Positions 34,710-43,048 of a stretch of 64,000 nucleotides of DNA are shown here, piece by piece. Where the stretch lies: assembly GCA_020072805.1 (NCBI GenBank), contig JAIQGC010000005.1, forward strand, positions 1 to 64,000. Direction: 5' to 3'. This stretch comes from Terriglobia bacterium. GTDB lineage: Bacteria; Acidobacteriota; Terriglobia; Acidiferrales; UBA7541. The position numbers and the translations under genes were made by a program. Every line of letters starts with the position of its first letter. The stretch's first letter is position 1. Below the pieces are notes generated by a model that saw only the letters and a list, made by a program, of their open reading frames with translations, was not told the DNA's origin and did not search any database.

Positions 34710-35972
34710 ATGCAACTGAATCCGCGAATTCTGGCATTCGCCGACTGGTATTTGCCCGGGCAGAACGGGGGCGGGGCGGTGACGGCGATTGCGAATGTGA
34801 TCGAGCTGCTGGGAGACGAGTACGGGTTTTACGTATACACGCGCGACCGGGACAGCGGGGAGAAGAGGAGGTATGAGGGGATACGGGGGGAACGCTGGAA
34901 GCGGGTGGGGAAGGCGGAGGTTTTTTATGCGTCGAAGCCCTCCCTGCGGAGCGTGCGGCGGCGTATACGGGAGGTTGAGCCGGACATTATTTATTTGAAC
35001 AGTTTTTTTTCGAGGCTGACGGTGGAGACGCTATTGCTGCGCAAGCTGGGGGTTCTGCCGGGCGCGGCCATCGTGGTGGCTCCGCGGGGAGAGTTTTCGC
35101 CGGGTGCGCTGGGGCTGAAGGGCTTTCGCAAGTGGATTTATCGCAAAGTGGCGTTTGCCGGGGGGCTGTACCGGGACGTGACGTGGCAGGCGTCGTCGAA
35201 ACTGGAAGAGGAGCAAGTGCGGGCAATGATTGCGGGAGGCGGGGCGGGAAATGGCGGGAGGGTGGTGCTGGCGCCGGATGTGCCGAGTCCAGGGCTGTGG
35301 GAAGTTCGAGCGGGCGCGACAAGGCCGAAAAAGCGGCGGGGAGCGGTGCGGCTGGTGTTTTTGTCGCGGATTGCGCGGATGAAGAATTTGCATTTTGCGC
35401 TGGAGATGGCGGGTTTGGCGGAGGGGGAGATCGAATTGGACATTTATGGGCCGGTGGAGGATGAGGGGTATTGGGAGGAGTGCCGGGAGCGGATGCGGGG
35501 GCTGCCGAGTTCGGTGCGGGTGAGGTACCGGGGAGCGGTGGCGCAGGAGGAAGTGGCGAAGGTGTTTGGCGAATACCATTTTCAGTTGTTACCGACGCTG
35601 GGAGAAAACTTCGGGTACGTGATTGTGGAAGCGCTGGCGGCGGGGTGCCCGGTGGTGATGAGCGACGAGACGCCGTGGCGCGGACTGAGGGAGAAGGCGG
35701 CGGGGTGGGATTTGCCGCTGGGGGAGCGGGAGAAGTGGCGGGAGGCGATTGCGGAGTGCGTGAGGATGAACGAGGAGGAGTATCGGGAGATTTCGCGGGG
35801 AGCGCGGAGATATTTCGAGGAGTGGATGGCGGAAGCGTCGTACCGGAGCGGGACGGTGGAGCTGTTCGAGAAGGCGATGGGGAAGGAAGGGATGAGGGAA
35901 GAGGCGGTGGTCGCGGGGAAGGATGCCACCCTGAAGGGTGGCGCTACAAAAGCGGCGGGAGCGGGAAGTTGA
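34710..35972 (+). CDS. Glycosyltransferase family 4 type
   Basis: 420 residues. N-terminal acceptor lobe (ILAFADWYLPGQNGGGAVTA), a conserved SPGALGLKGFRKWIYRK segment, then the donor lobe with LVFLSRIARMKNLHFALEM and the E-x7-E region LLPTLGENFGYVIVEALAAG. It likely transfers a sugar to the growing repeat unit. The last 17 residues (from KDATLKGG) are encoded by the hairpin repeat at 35925-35955, so the natural C-terminus was probably shorter and the repeat has been absorbed. Codon third positions are extremely G-rich. Confidence 0.82.
   Translation: MQLNPRILAFADWYLPGQNGGGAVTAIANVIELLGDEYGFYVYTRDRDSGEKRRYEGIRGERWKRVGKAEVFYASKPSLRSVRRRIREVEPDIIYLNSFFSRLTVETLLLRKLGVLPGAAIVVAPRGEFSPGALGLKGFRKWIYRKVAFAGGLYRDVTWQASSKLEEEQVRAMIAGGGAGNGGRVVLAPDVPSPGLWEVRAGATRPKKRRGAVRLVFLSRIARMKNLHFALEMAGLAEGEIELDIYGPVEDEGYWEECRERMRGLPSSVRVRYRGAVAQEEVAKVFGEYHFQLLPTLGENFGYVIVEALAAGCPVVMSDETPWRGLREKAAGWDLPLGEREKWREAIAECVRMNEEEYREISRGARRYFEEWMAEASYRSGTVELFEKAMGKEGMREEAVVAGKDATLKGGATKAAGAGS
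35925..35955. repeat. Hairpin repeat inside the end of a glycosyltransferase gene
   Basis: GCCACCCTGAAGGGTGGC is a perfect palindrome with a 7-bp stem and TGAA loop, followed by GCTACAAAAGCGG, which resembles the CTCTACAAAGGC tail of the other repeats. Related weaker pieces follow near 35994 and 36087-36116. Confidence 0.6.
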
Positions 35973-36213
35973 GAGCGGCGGCGGGAGAAAAAAGGATGCC
36001 ACCCTGCTGATCGCTGAAAAAAGCAAGAAAAAAACAGATTCCTCGTCGCCTGCGGCTCCTCGGAATGACAGAAATGGGATTTTTTAGCAGCCTGCTCAAG
36101 GGTGACCCTACAAGGGCGGGGAAGTAGGCGGATTTCAAATCCAGGGAAAAGGGAATGATGGGGAGAAGAGAAGCGATGGGCAGAGGTGTGGGCGGGAGGG
36201 AAAAGGGCAAGGT

Positions 36214-36366
36214 GCCGGGCTAAAGAGCCTGAGTGGCAACCGCAAGATCTGTTCCTCAGCGGCTAAAGCCGCATTGAAAAGAAAACATTTTTGTCGGAGC
36301 TAAAGCTCCGACCCCCTAAAAACAAGAGTTGCCACACAAACTCTAAAACCCGGGCTCTACAAAGGC
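36214..36366. repeat. Composite multi-hairpin repeat, copy 2
   Basis: Same order as copy 1: GCCGGGCTAAAGAG, outer arm ending TGGCAACC, hairpins GCGGCTAAAGCCGC (36259-36272) and TCGGAGCTAAAGCTCCGA (36294-36311), outer arm GAGTTGCCAC, then CTCTACAAAGGC. The outer arms pair less well than in copy 1 (about three mismatches in 14). Confidence 0.72.
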
Positions 36367-36383
36367 GGGGGGAAGAGCAAGGT

Positions 36384-36413
36384 GCCGGGCTAAAGCCCGG
36401 GCTCTACAAAGGT
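36384..36413. repeat. CTAAAG hairpin repeat unit
   Basis: GCCGGGCTAAAGCCCGGGC followed by TCTACAAAGGT; a 7-bp stem (CCGGGCT/AGCCCGG) around AA. First of two tandem units 48 nt apart. Confidence 0.7.
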
Positions 36414-36431
36414 GGGGGACAAGGGCAAGGT

Positions 36432-36461
36432 GCCGGGCTAAAGCCCGGCCTCTACAAAGGC
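36432..36461. repeat. CTAAAG hairpin repeat unit
   Basis: GCCGGGCTAAAGCCCGGC followed by CTCTACAAAGGC. Nearly the same as the unit at 36384 and as 328-357. It ends 42 nt before the epimerase start codon. Confidence 0.7.
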
Positions 36462-36503
36462 GGGGGAGAAGGGCGAGAAAGAGATTGGTTGGGAGGGGGA
36501 GAA

Positions 36504-37457
36504 ATGGGAAAAGTGCTGGTGGTTGGGGGAGCGGGATATATCGGAGGGGCGGTGACGGAGCTGCTGGGAGCGGAGAAGATCCCGTTCACGGTGTACGACA
36601 GCCTGGTGTACGAGCCGCACTATTTGAAGAAGGTGGACTTCATACGCGGGGACGTGCGGGACGCGGAGAGGTTGAAGGGGCTGCTGGCGGGATATACGCA
36701 TGTGGTGTGGCTGGCGGCGATTGTGGGAGACGGGGCGTGCGAGGTGAACCGGGAGTTGACGGTGGGAGTGAATCAGGAGGCGGTGCGGTGGCTGGCGGAG
36801 AATTTTCACGGGAGGATCGTGTTCACGTCAACGTGCTCGGTGTACGGGCAGATGGAAGAGGAAGTGGACGAGGAGGCGGCGGTGGGGCCGCTGTCGCTGT
36901 ATGCGCAGACGAAGCTGGCGGCGGAAGGATTTTTAAAGGGGGAGAACAGTTTGATTTTCCGGCTGGGGACGGCGTTTGGAGTTTCGGATACGTATTCGCG
37001 GCCGCGCATGGATTTGGTGGTGAATTACATGGCGGCGAACGCGCTGACGAAGGGAGAGCTGTCGGTGTTTGGAGGGACGCAATGGAGGCCGCTGGTGCAC
37101 GTGAAGGACATCGCGCAGGCGATCGTGCACAACCTGGAGAGGCCGGTGAGGGGAGTGTACAACGTGGCGGCGGGAAATGTGCAGATCAAGGATTTGGCGG
37201 CGGTGGTGAGCGGGATGACCGGGTGCAAGGTGAAGTACACGGAGCAAAAATTCCAGGACCAGAGAAATTATCACGTGAGCTGCAAGAAGGCGCTGCGGGA
37301 CGGAGTGTTTAATCCGCACACGATGAGGACGGTGCAGGACGGGGTGCGGGAGATTGCGGAGCTGGTGGGAGTGGGGCGGATCAAACAGACGGAGGATGAA
37401 GTGTATTTCAACGTGCGGCATGCGGAGAAGCTGAAAGCCTATGGACAATTCGCGTAA
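36504..37457 (+). CDS. NAD-dependent sugar epimerase/dehydratase (extended SDR)
   Basis: 317 residues. Rossmann motif GGAGYIGG at the N-terminus, strand DFIRGDVRD, catalytic Ser/Thr region FTSTCSVYGQ and the YxxxK pair in YAQTK, and a substrate-side WRPLVHVKDIAQAI. It makes or modifies an NDP-sugar for the exopolysaccharide. ATG 36504 with GGGAGGGGGAG upstream is clearly the start; the open frame to 36291 is repeat DNA. The 3' end overlaps the cupin gene by 17 nt. Confidence 0.88.
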   Translation: MGKVLVVGGAGYIGGAVTELLGAEKIPFTVYDSLVYEPHYLKKVDFIRGDVRDAERLKGLLAGYTHVVWLAAIVGDGACEVNRELTVGVNQEAVRWLAENFHGRIVFTSTCSVYGQMEEEVDEEAAVGPLSLYAQTKLAAEGFLKGENSLIFRLGTAFGVSDTYSRPRMDLVVNYMAANALTKGELSVFGGTQWRPLVHVKDIAQAIVHNLERPVRGVYNVAAGNVQIKDLAAVVSGMTGCKVKYTEQKFQDQRNYHVSCKKALRDGVFNPHTMRTVQDGVREIAELVGVGRIKQTEDEVYFNVRHAEKLKAYGQFA

Positions 37458-37899
37458 AGAGCCGCGACTGATCGCGGGGGGATTGGCGGTGGACGACCGG
37501 GGACAAGTGTCGTTCGTGAACGGGTTTGGGTTTGAAGGGGTGCGGCGATTCTATCTGGTGGAAAACTTTTCGACGGAAGTGGTGCGGGCGTTTCACGGAC
37601 ACATGAAGGAAGAGAAGTTCGTGCTGGTGGCGGCGGGGTCGGCGATCGTGGCGGCGGTGCGGATGGATGACGCGGCGCGGCCGGACCGGGAGATGAAGCC
37701 GCAGCGATTTGTTCTTTCCGCGAGGCAGCCGCAGATACTGCATATTCCGGCGGGCTACGCGAACGGATTCCGGCCGCTGGAGGCGGGTACGAAGATTTTG
37801 TTTTTTTCGACGGCGACGCTGGAGGAGGCGAAGAACGACGATTTTCGATTTGCGCACGATTATTGGGGAGAGGGAGTGTGGGAAGTGGAACCGCGGTGA
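37441..37899 (+). CDS. RmlC-like cupin, NDP-sugar 3,5-epimerase related
   Basis: 152 residues with a single cupin fold: VSFVNGFGFEGVRRFYLVEN, then AFHGHMKEEKFVLVAAGSAI with a metal- or substrate-side His, and HIPAGYANGFRPLE. This is the RmlC/WbmH-like pattern of dTDP-4-keto-sugar 3,5-epimerases and 3,4-ketoisomerases. It overlaps the SDR gene and precedes an RmlD-like reductase, so the three likely act in sequence on one NDP-keto-sugar. The precise product sugar cannot be assigned. Confidence 0.8.
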   Translation: MDNSRKEPRLIAGGLAVDDRGQVSFVNGFGFEGVRRFYLVENFSTEVVRAFHGHMKEEKFVLVAAGSAIVAAVRMDDAARPDREMKPQRFVLSARQPQILHIPAGYANGFRPLEAGTKILFFSTATLEEAKNDDFRFAHDYWGEGVWEVEPR

Positions 37900-37927
37900 G
37901 AGGAACCGGGAAGGAGAGAAAAAAGTG

Positions 37928-38812
37928 ATGCGAGTGTTATTGCTGGGAGCCACGGGGATGCTGGGGAGCGCGGTATATGGAGTGCTGAAGGACAAGTGCG
38001 AGCTGGTGCTGGGGGTTCGCAACGAGGAGAAGATTGCGCTGCTTGACCAGGTATTTGGAAGAGCCGGCGGGGGGCGGAGAATTGTTCCGTTTGACGGCGC
38101 GGGCGTTTATCAGGACTACGTGAGCAAGCGGGGAGGAGCGAACGGATACTTCGGCGGATTCCTGAAGGCGGTGGGAGAGGTCGATTATGTGATCAACGCG
38201 ATCGGAGTGACGATTCCGTTTGCGCTGAGCGACCCGGCGCAGACTTTTTTCATTAACGGGGCGCTGCCGCATCTGCTGGCGCGGGAATTCGGAGAAAAGC
38301 TTATTCACATCACGACCGATTGCGTTTACAACGGAACAGAAGGTTTTCCGTACGACGAAAAGTCTCCCAAAACGCCGATGGACATCTACGGTCTCTCGAA
38401 GAGCCTGGGCGAGCCGGCGGAGTGTCTCACGATCCGCACCTCGATCATCGGCCGTGAACTGAACGGATTTACCGGGCTGCTGGAGTGGTTCCGGCGGCAG
38501 GAGGGGCAGACGGTGACCGGCTTCGCGGAGCATTACTGGAATGGGATCACCACGCAACAATTCGGGCGGATTTGTCAGCAGGTTATGGAGTCGCGCAACG
38601 GGTTTCCGCGGCGCGGCATTTACCACGTCTTTTCCACGCCGGTTTCGAAATACGAGATGCTGGTAGCGTTCCAAAAGAAGTACCGGGTCAAATGCACGGT
38701 CCGGGCGGAATACGACAAGAAGCTGAATCGAACGCTTACGACCTGCAGGGAACTCAACGAACAACTGAAGACGCCGCCTTTCCACGAGATGCTGAATGCG
38801 CTTCCCGAGTAA
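37928..38812 (+). CDS. RmlD-like NDP-sugar reductase (SDR)
   Basis: 294 residues. GATGMLGSAV nucleotide-binding loop, VINAIGVTIP, IHITTDCVYNG, and the catalytic Tyr/Lys in DIYGLSKSLGE, as in dTDP-4-dehydrorhamnose reductase family members. It reduces the keto group of a 4-keto sugar nucleotide. ATG 37928 is preferred to earlier in-frame starts because these lie inside the cupin gene. The next gene starts directly after its stop. Confidence 0.82.
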   Translation: MRVLLLGATGMLGSAVYGVLKDKCELVLGVRNEEKIALLDQVFGRAGGGRRIVPFDGAGVYQDYVSKRGGANGYFGGFLKAVGEVDYVINAIGVTIPFALSDPAQTFFINGALPHLLAREFGEKLIHITTDCVYNGTEGFPYDEKSPKTPMDIYGLSKSLGEPAECLTIRTSIIGRELNGFTGLLEWFRRQEGQTVTGFAEHYWNGITTQQFGRICQQVMESRNGFPRRGIYHVFSTPVSKYEMLVAFQKKYRVKCTVRAEYDKKLNRTLTTCRELNEQLKTPPFHEMLNALPE

Positions 38813-40075
38813 GTGACCATGAAAAAACAATTCAGGCTCGTATCCCTGCTGGGAATCCGTCCAGACATTATACGCATGGGAAAGCTGCTGAATCTGCTGG
38901 AGCGCGGGCAGGCGGCGAACGGGTACCGGCATTTGTATGTTCATTCCGGCCAGCATTACGACGATTCGCTGGAAGGAATATTCCACCGGGAATTGGGCGT
39001 GCGGCGGCCGAAGTTCAATATGGGAACGGGAAGGACTTTGAAGAAGCGGGCCAAGACCGGCCATGTCTACCAGGCCGGCTACCTTTTTGAAAAGACCGCG
39101 CAAATGATCGAGCGATTGCGTCCCGACGCCGTCCTGTTCCTGGGAGACACGAATACGGTTCTTTCTTCGATCGTCGTGGCGAAACACAACATACCGGTGA
39201 TCCACGTCGAGGGCGGCGGGCGCAGCTTCGATTGGCGAATGCCGGAGGAGAAAAACAGGATCATCATCGATCATCTTTCGGACGTGATCTATTGCTATCT
39301 CGATCGCTATAAGCAAATTCTGCTCGCCGAAGGAGTGGCGGGACACCGGGTTGTTTCCGTGGGGAATATTATCGTTGATGCGCTGGAGAAGTTCCTGCCC
39401 GCGGCGCGGCAAAGGCCAATCCTGCGAAGCCTCGGTCTGCAGCCGGGGAAATATGCACTGTGCACGCTGCATCGGGAGGAAAACATCGAGAACCGGCAGA
39501 TTCTTGAGGAAAAAGTAAATGGTCTTCGGCAGCTCTCCCGTCAATTGCCTGTGGTTTTTCCCGTGATGCCCCGCGTGCGCGCCCGGCTTCGGAAGTACGG
39601 ATTTACGGACCGCCTGAAGAGTCCGGGGATCATTCTAACGCCGCCCTTGGGATTTCTGGATTTTCTCAAGCTGGAAGCGGAAGCGAAGATGATCGTCACC
39701 GACAGCGGCACCGTTCAGGAAGAAGCCCTTCTTCTGGGCGTGCCCTGCCTGGTAACAAGGCGTTCCACCGAGCGCCCGGAAACAATCGCGGCGGGGGCAA
39801 GCATATTGGCGGAAGGGGATCTGTTTTCGAATGCCCAGCGGGTATTGCAAATGGAGCGTCATTGGGACCGCACGGTCCTGAATCCGCTTGGGGGAAGTCC
39901 GAGCGAGCGAATCTACGAGGACCTCTTGAATCGAATCAGGTCCGGCTATTTTGCGGAGTCGCGATGCCTGGCGATGCTCCAGGAGAATTCATTTGTTCGC
40001 GAGGCCTATGGGCTCACGCAGCGCAGCTTCAAGCGCCCGTTGCCGTTTTCCGAAGAAGCGTTGTGCGCCCGATGA
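38813..40075 (+). CDS. UDP-N-acetylglucosamine 2-epimerase family (WecB/FnlC-like)
   Basis: 420 residues from GTG 38813 (ATG 38819 equally possible). Family features: LLGIRPDIIRM, HSGQHYDDSL, LGDTNTVLSS, HVEGGGRSFDWRMPEEKNR, and TDSGTVQEEALLLGVPCLVTRRSTERPE. Non-hydrolysing 2-epimerases of this family make UDP-ManNAc or, in the FnlC branch, UDP-L-FucNAc-type sugars. The GRSFDWRMPEE stretch resembles the FnlC/WbjD branch, and a WbuB-like glycosyltransferase follows, as in FucNAc clusters, but the specificity is inference. Confidence 0.85.
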   Translation: MTMKKQFRLVSLLGIRPDIIRMGKLLNLLERGQAANGYRHLYVHSGQHYDDSLEGIFHRELGVRRPKFNMGTGRTLKKRAKTGHVYQAGYLFEKTAQMIERLRPDAVLFLGDTNTVLSSIVVAKHNIPVIHVEGGGRSFDWRMPEEKNRIIIDHLSDVIYCYLDRYKQILLAEGVAGHRVVSVGNIIVDALEKFLPAARQRPILRSLGLQPGKYALCTLHREENIENRQILEEKVNGLRQLSRQLPVVFPVMPRVRARLRKYGFTDRLKSPGIILTPPLGFLDFLKLEAEAKMIVTDSGTVQEEALLLGVPCLVTRRSTERPETIAAGASILAEGDLFSNAQRVLQMERHWDRTVLNPLGGSPSERIYEDLLNRIRSGYFAESRCLAMLQENSFVREAYGLTQRSFKRPLPFSEEALCAR

Positions 40076-40087
40076 GCAGACGGTGAT

Positions 40088-41255
40088 ATGAGAATTCTGA
40101 TCCTCGTTGATTGTTATGTCCCCAGCGTGAAATCCGGCGCCAGGCAGATCCGAGATCTGGCGGCCGAATTCCATCGCCAAGGCCATGAGGTTACCGTTAT
40201 CACTCCCAGCCACGAGATTGTAGATGAAGCGCAGGTCACCTGGGACGAGGGGACGCGCATCGTCCGGGTTAGAACAGGGAAGATCAAGGGGGTGGGGAGG
40301 ATCTGGCGCGCCTTGGAGGAGATTAGGCTTTCGGGCGTCGTGTGGCGCCGTGTCGGACGATTCCTGCTAGAGAATCCCGCGGATTTTATTGTCTTCTACT
40401 CGCCTACAATTTTCTGGAGCGCGCTCGTAAGACGCCTGAAGGCACTCTGGGGATGTCCCGCGTATCTGATACTGCGCGCAATACGAAGTTGCGGACAAGA
40501 TCGCAATCCAGTCTCCGGGAAACGCAGAATATTTCACGAAAGAATTTCCCCTGCGGGAATATCCATTGGAGGTGCTTTACAACTGGATGGCTCTGGAGGA
40601 TAGGGATCCGCCGGCCAGAGAGTGCCGCGGAAAGCTGGGGCTTCAGGATAAAGTGGTTTTCTTCTACGGGGGCAACCTGGGAGTCGCTCAGGATGTGGAC
40701 AATATTGTTCGCCTGGCTGCTGGCCTCGCCCCTTACGCGCATATTCACTTCCTTCTCGTGGGCGAGGGCAGCGAGGTGTCCCGGCTGAAAAGGCTTGTGG
40801 CGGAGAGAGCGTTGAACAATATCCAGATTCTGCCGCCGGTCGGGCAGCACGAGTATCTGGCCATGCTTTCGGAGTTTGATGTGGGCCTGATCTCGCTGGA
40901 CCGGAGGCTCACCACACATAACCTGCCAGGAAAGATGCTGGGGTATATGTACCGGGGGAAACCCATGCTGGCGAGCATCAATGGGGGCAATGACCTCTTT
41001 GACCTGATAGAGAAAAACGACGCAGGCTTCTGTTTCAAGAATGGAGAAGACGACAGTCTGGCGGCTGCTGCGCTGAAGCTGTCCAACGACCCTGAATTGC
41101 GATCCCGAATGGGCGCAAATGCACGCCGGCTATTGGAGCGGCAGTTTTCGGTTAACCGGGCCGCTCGTCAAATCACGGCCTTTGCCGCACGGGAGAAAGT
41201 GAAAACAGAAGAGATTCCCGTATTCCAATCTGCCGGTAACGAGTCGTTCTCCTAG
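40088..41255 (+). pseudogene. Glycosyltransferase (WbuB-like) broken by internal deletion and frameshift
   Basis: The N-terminal half (MRILILVDCYVPSVKSGARQ to LWGCPAYLILR) is in one frame to about 40475. The C-terminal half resumes in another frame right away: QYEVADKIAIQSPGNAEYF, then EYPLEVLYNW, FYGGNLGVAQDVDN and HNLPGKMLGYMYRGKP, to a stop at 41255. Homologues carry about 25-30 residues between YLILRD and the Y-D-VADxI segment, so a deletion of about 80 nt, not a multiple of three, best explains the join. The C-terminal half alone could start at TTG 40566, but it would lack the acceptor lobe. Glycosyltransferase function is probably lost, and with it one sugar of the repeat unit. Confidence 0.75.
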
Positions 41256-41391
41256 AAGATTTGCGCCGCGCGGAAAAGTGCATGCTGGACTGATGATGAA
41301 CATTTTATGTCCGCGGTACAGTGCGTTTGTGACCCCTCCCCCAAGCCTTATATCCCTTCCGAATTTATAGAGTAACAACCAGGAGCCGCTC

Positions 41392-42948
41392 ATGATTTGG
41401 GGAAGTGATCCACTTGTGTTTGGCGGGGGGCTATTGTGCGCGAGTCTGATCACCCCGCTGGTGCGGGACTTCGCAATGAGTCGCGGGTGGATAGACTCGC
41501 CCGGTAACGGGCGGCATATTCACTGCCATGCCGTCCCGCGACTGGGCGGGGTGGCCATTTATCTCTCTGTTGTCGGTGCTTTGGGCATCGCAAACATTCT
41601 TTTCGCGGTGACCGGCACTTCAGCCCCGTATTCATTCCGAACCATATGGACTCTGCTGGGTTCGGCTACGGCGGTCTTTCTGCTGGGCTTGTACGATGAT
41701 CTGCGGCCCGTCAGTCCGTATTGGAAAATCATGATTCAGTCGCTCGCTGCAGTGTTTCTCTACATGGCTGGATTCAGGATATACAGGATGGATCTCCTGG
41801 GCTCCGGGCACAGTCTTAGTGCGGGGCTCGACCTGTTGCTGACGGTTCTCTGGGTGCTTTTGATCACGAATGCATTCAATTTGATTGATGGCCTGGACGG
41901 GCTGGCTGCCGGGTCCGCATTATTGTCGCTGGCTGTAATGTTTGTAGTGGCGCTGTTCCGGAATGATGCGACAGTGAGCGTCATGACGCTGGTGCTCGCT
42001 GGGGCGATGTGCGGATTCCTGCGCTTCAATTTTTATCCGGCAACAATATTTCTTGGCGATTCGGGCAGCCTGTTCATCGGATTTGTGTTGAGCGCCATTG
42101 CCCTGGCCGGATCGCAGAAGGCGACGACAGCGATTGCCGTGGCGATTCCGGTGGTGTCGTTCGGTCTTCCTGTCGTGGATGTTGCGCTTGCGGTTGTGAG
42201 GCGGCTCATTCGTGGCAAGCACCTTTTTGCGGGTGACACCGATCATATTCACCACCGTCTGCTGAAAAAAGGGTTTTCTCACCGGGAGGCGGTGATCCTT
42301 TTGTATGTCATTTCAGCGGGATTCGGACTGCTCAGTCTGTCCCTGCTGCACGGGGAGCACAGGATTGCTCTGGTATTGAGTGTAGTGGGGATCGGAGTGT
42401 GGTCTGGTGTTCGCTATTTGAGATATGCGGAAATATCCGAAGTGCAAAGCCTTTTTGCGACGCTCCTGCAGCGAAGAAGAATTCTTGCCAACAATCTTAT
42501 TCTGCGGCAGGCCGCCGAGGCATTGGAGGCCAGCAGTAATTTCGAGGGGATCTGCAAGGTTGTGAAGGCGACTCTCGAACCTCTGGGTTTTGCCGGAGTG
42601 TGTTATCAGTTGCATGCGAAAAACGGCAATTCAAACGGGCTGTTTGTTCCCCTGCGAGACGATGGGAACGGCGGGCTTTGGCATTCCTGGGGTGGAGAGA
42701 AGGCGCGCAAGGCGGAATGGGAACTGCGGCTGGAACTGGCTCCGCTTGAGGCGCATAGCCTTGGCCGAGTGTCGCTATTCCGGCCGTCTTGTGATGAGCG
42801 CATCTGTGTCGACAGTCATATTTTGAGTTCGACATTTCGGCTGGCACTGTCCGGCGCGGTGGAGCGAGCCCTGGCGAACGGGTCCACGCATGCAGGAGAA
42901 AAGAAAATGGCTGAGGTTGCAAGGGCTCATCGGGCGGCATCCGCGTAG
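41392..42948 (+). CDS. WecA-like polyprenyl-phosphate sugar-1-phosphate transferase with C-terminal extension
   Basis: 518 residues. The first 345 are a typical MraY/WecA membrane enzyme: about 10 helices, LYDDLRPVSP (Asp pair), NAFNLIDGLDGLA, FLGDSGSLF and the HIHHRLL loop. It attaches the first sugar phosphate to undecaprenyl phosphate in the inner membrane. About 170 further residues follow (from YAEISEVQSLF), helical then GAF-like in pattern, ending in AEVARAHRAASA. Ordinary WecA is about 350 residues, so the soluble tail is an addition and may be regulatory. It is the last gene before the terminator at 43009. Confidence 0.85.
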   Translation: MIWGSDPLVFGGGLLCASLITPLVRDFAMSRGWIDSPGNGRHIHCHAVPRLGGVAIYLSVVGALGIANILFAVTGTSAPYSFRTIWTLLGSATAVFLLGLYDDLRPVSPYWKIMIQSLAAVFLYMAGFRIYRMDLLGSGHSLSAGLDLLLTVLWVLLITNAFNLIDGLDGLAAGSALLSLAVMFVVALFRNDATVSVMTLVLAGAMCGFLRFNFYPATIFLGDSGSLFIGFVLSAIALAGSQKATTAIAVAIPVVSFGLPVVDVALAVVRRLIRGKHLFAGDTDHIHHRLLKKGFSHREAVILLYVISAGFGLLSLSLLHGEHRIALVLSVVGIGVWSGVRYLRYAEISEVQSLFATLLQRRRILANNLILRQAAEALEASSNFEGICKVVKATLEPLGFAGVCYQLHAKNGNSNGLFVPLRDDGNGGLWHSWGGEKARKAEWELRLELAPLEAHSLGRVSLFRPSCDERICVDSHILSSTFRLALSGAVERALANGSTHAGEKKMAEVARAHRAASA

Positions 42949-43008
42949 TTTGCCGGCCAGTAATCGGCGCACGCGCTCCCGCCTGGTAATCCCGCCGCGG
43001 AGCGGAAT

Positions 43009-43048
43009 GCCTTCTTCATCGAAACGATGGAGAAGGCTTTTCTATTTT
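43009..43048 (+). terminator. Intrinsic terminator of the exopolysaccharide operon
   Basis: GCCTTCTTCATCG pairs with CGATGGAGAAGGC (13 bp with one G-U) around AAA, followed by TTTTCTATTTT. A very strong rho-independent terminator 60 nt after the WecA-like gene. Confidence 0.85.

Larger units (their letters stand above)
35973..36503. other. Repeat-filled spacer in the exopolysaccharide locus
   Basis: About 530 nt made almost wholly of hairpin repeats: degenerate copies near 35994-36116, the composite block 36214-36366, and two small units at 36384 and 36432. A segment near 36045-36070 (TCCTCGTCGCCTGCGGCTCC) resembles another common intergenic repeat style. The epimerase frame runs open through this DNA to 36291, but that part is repeat, not protein. 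Confidence 0.6.

Noticed and set aside
36291..36503. N-terminal extension of the SDR epimerase
   Set aside because: It is a translation of the tandem hairpin repeats (repeated Gly-Leu-Lys-Pro-Gly-Leu-Tyr-Lys); the ribosome-binding site and Rossmann fold start at 36504.
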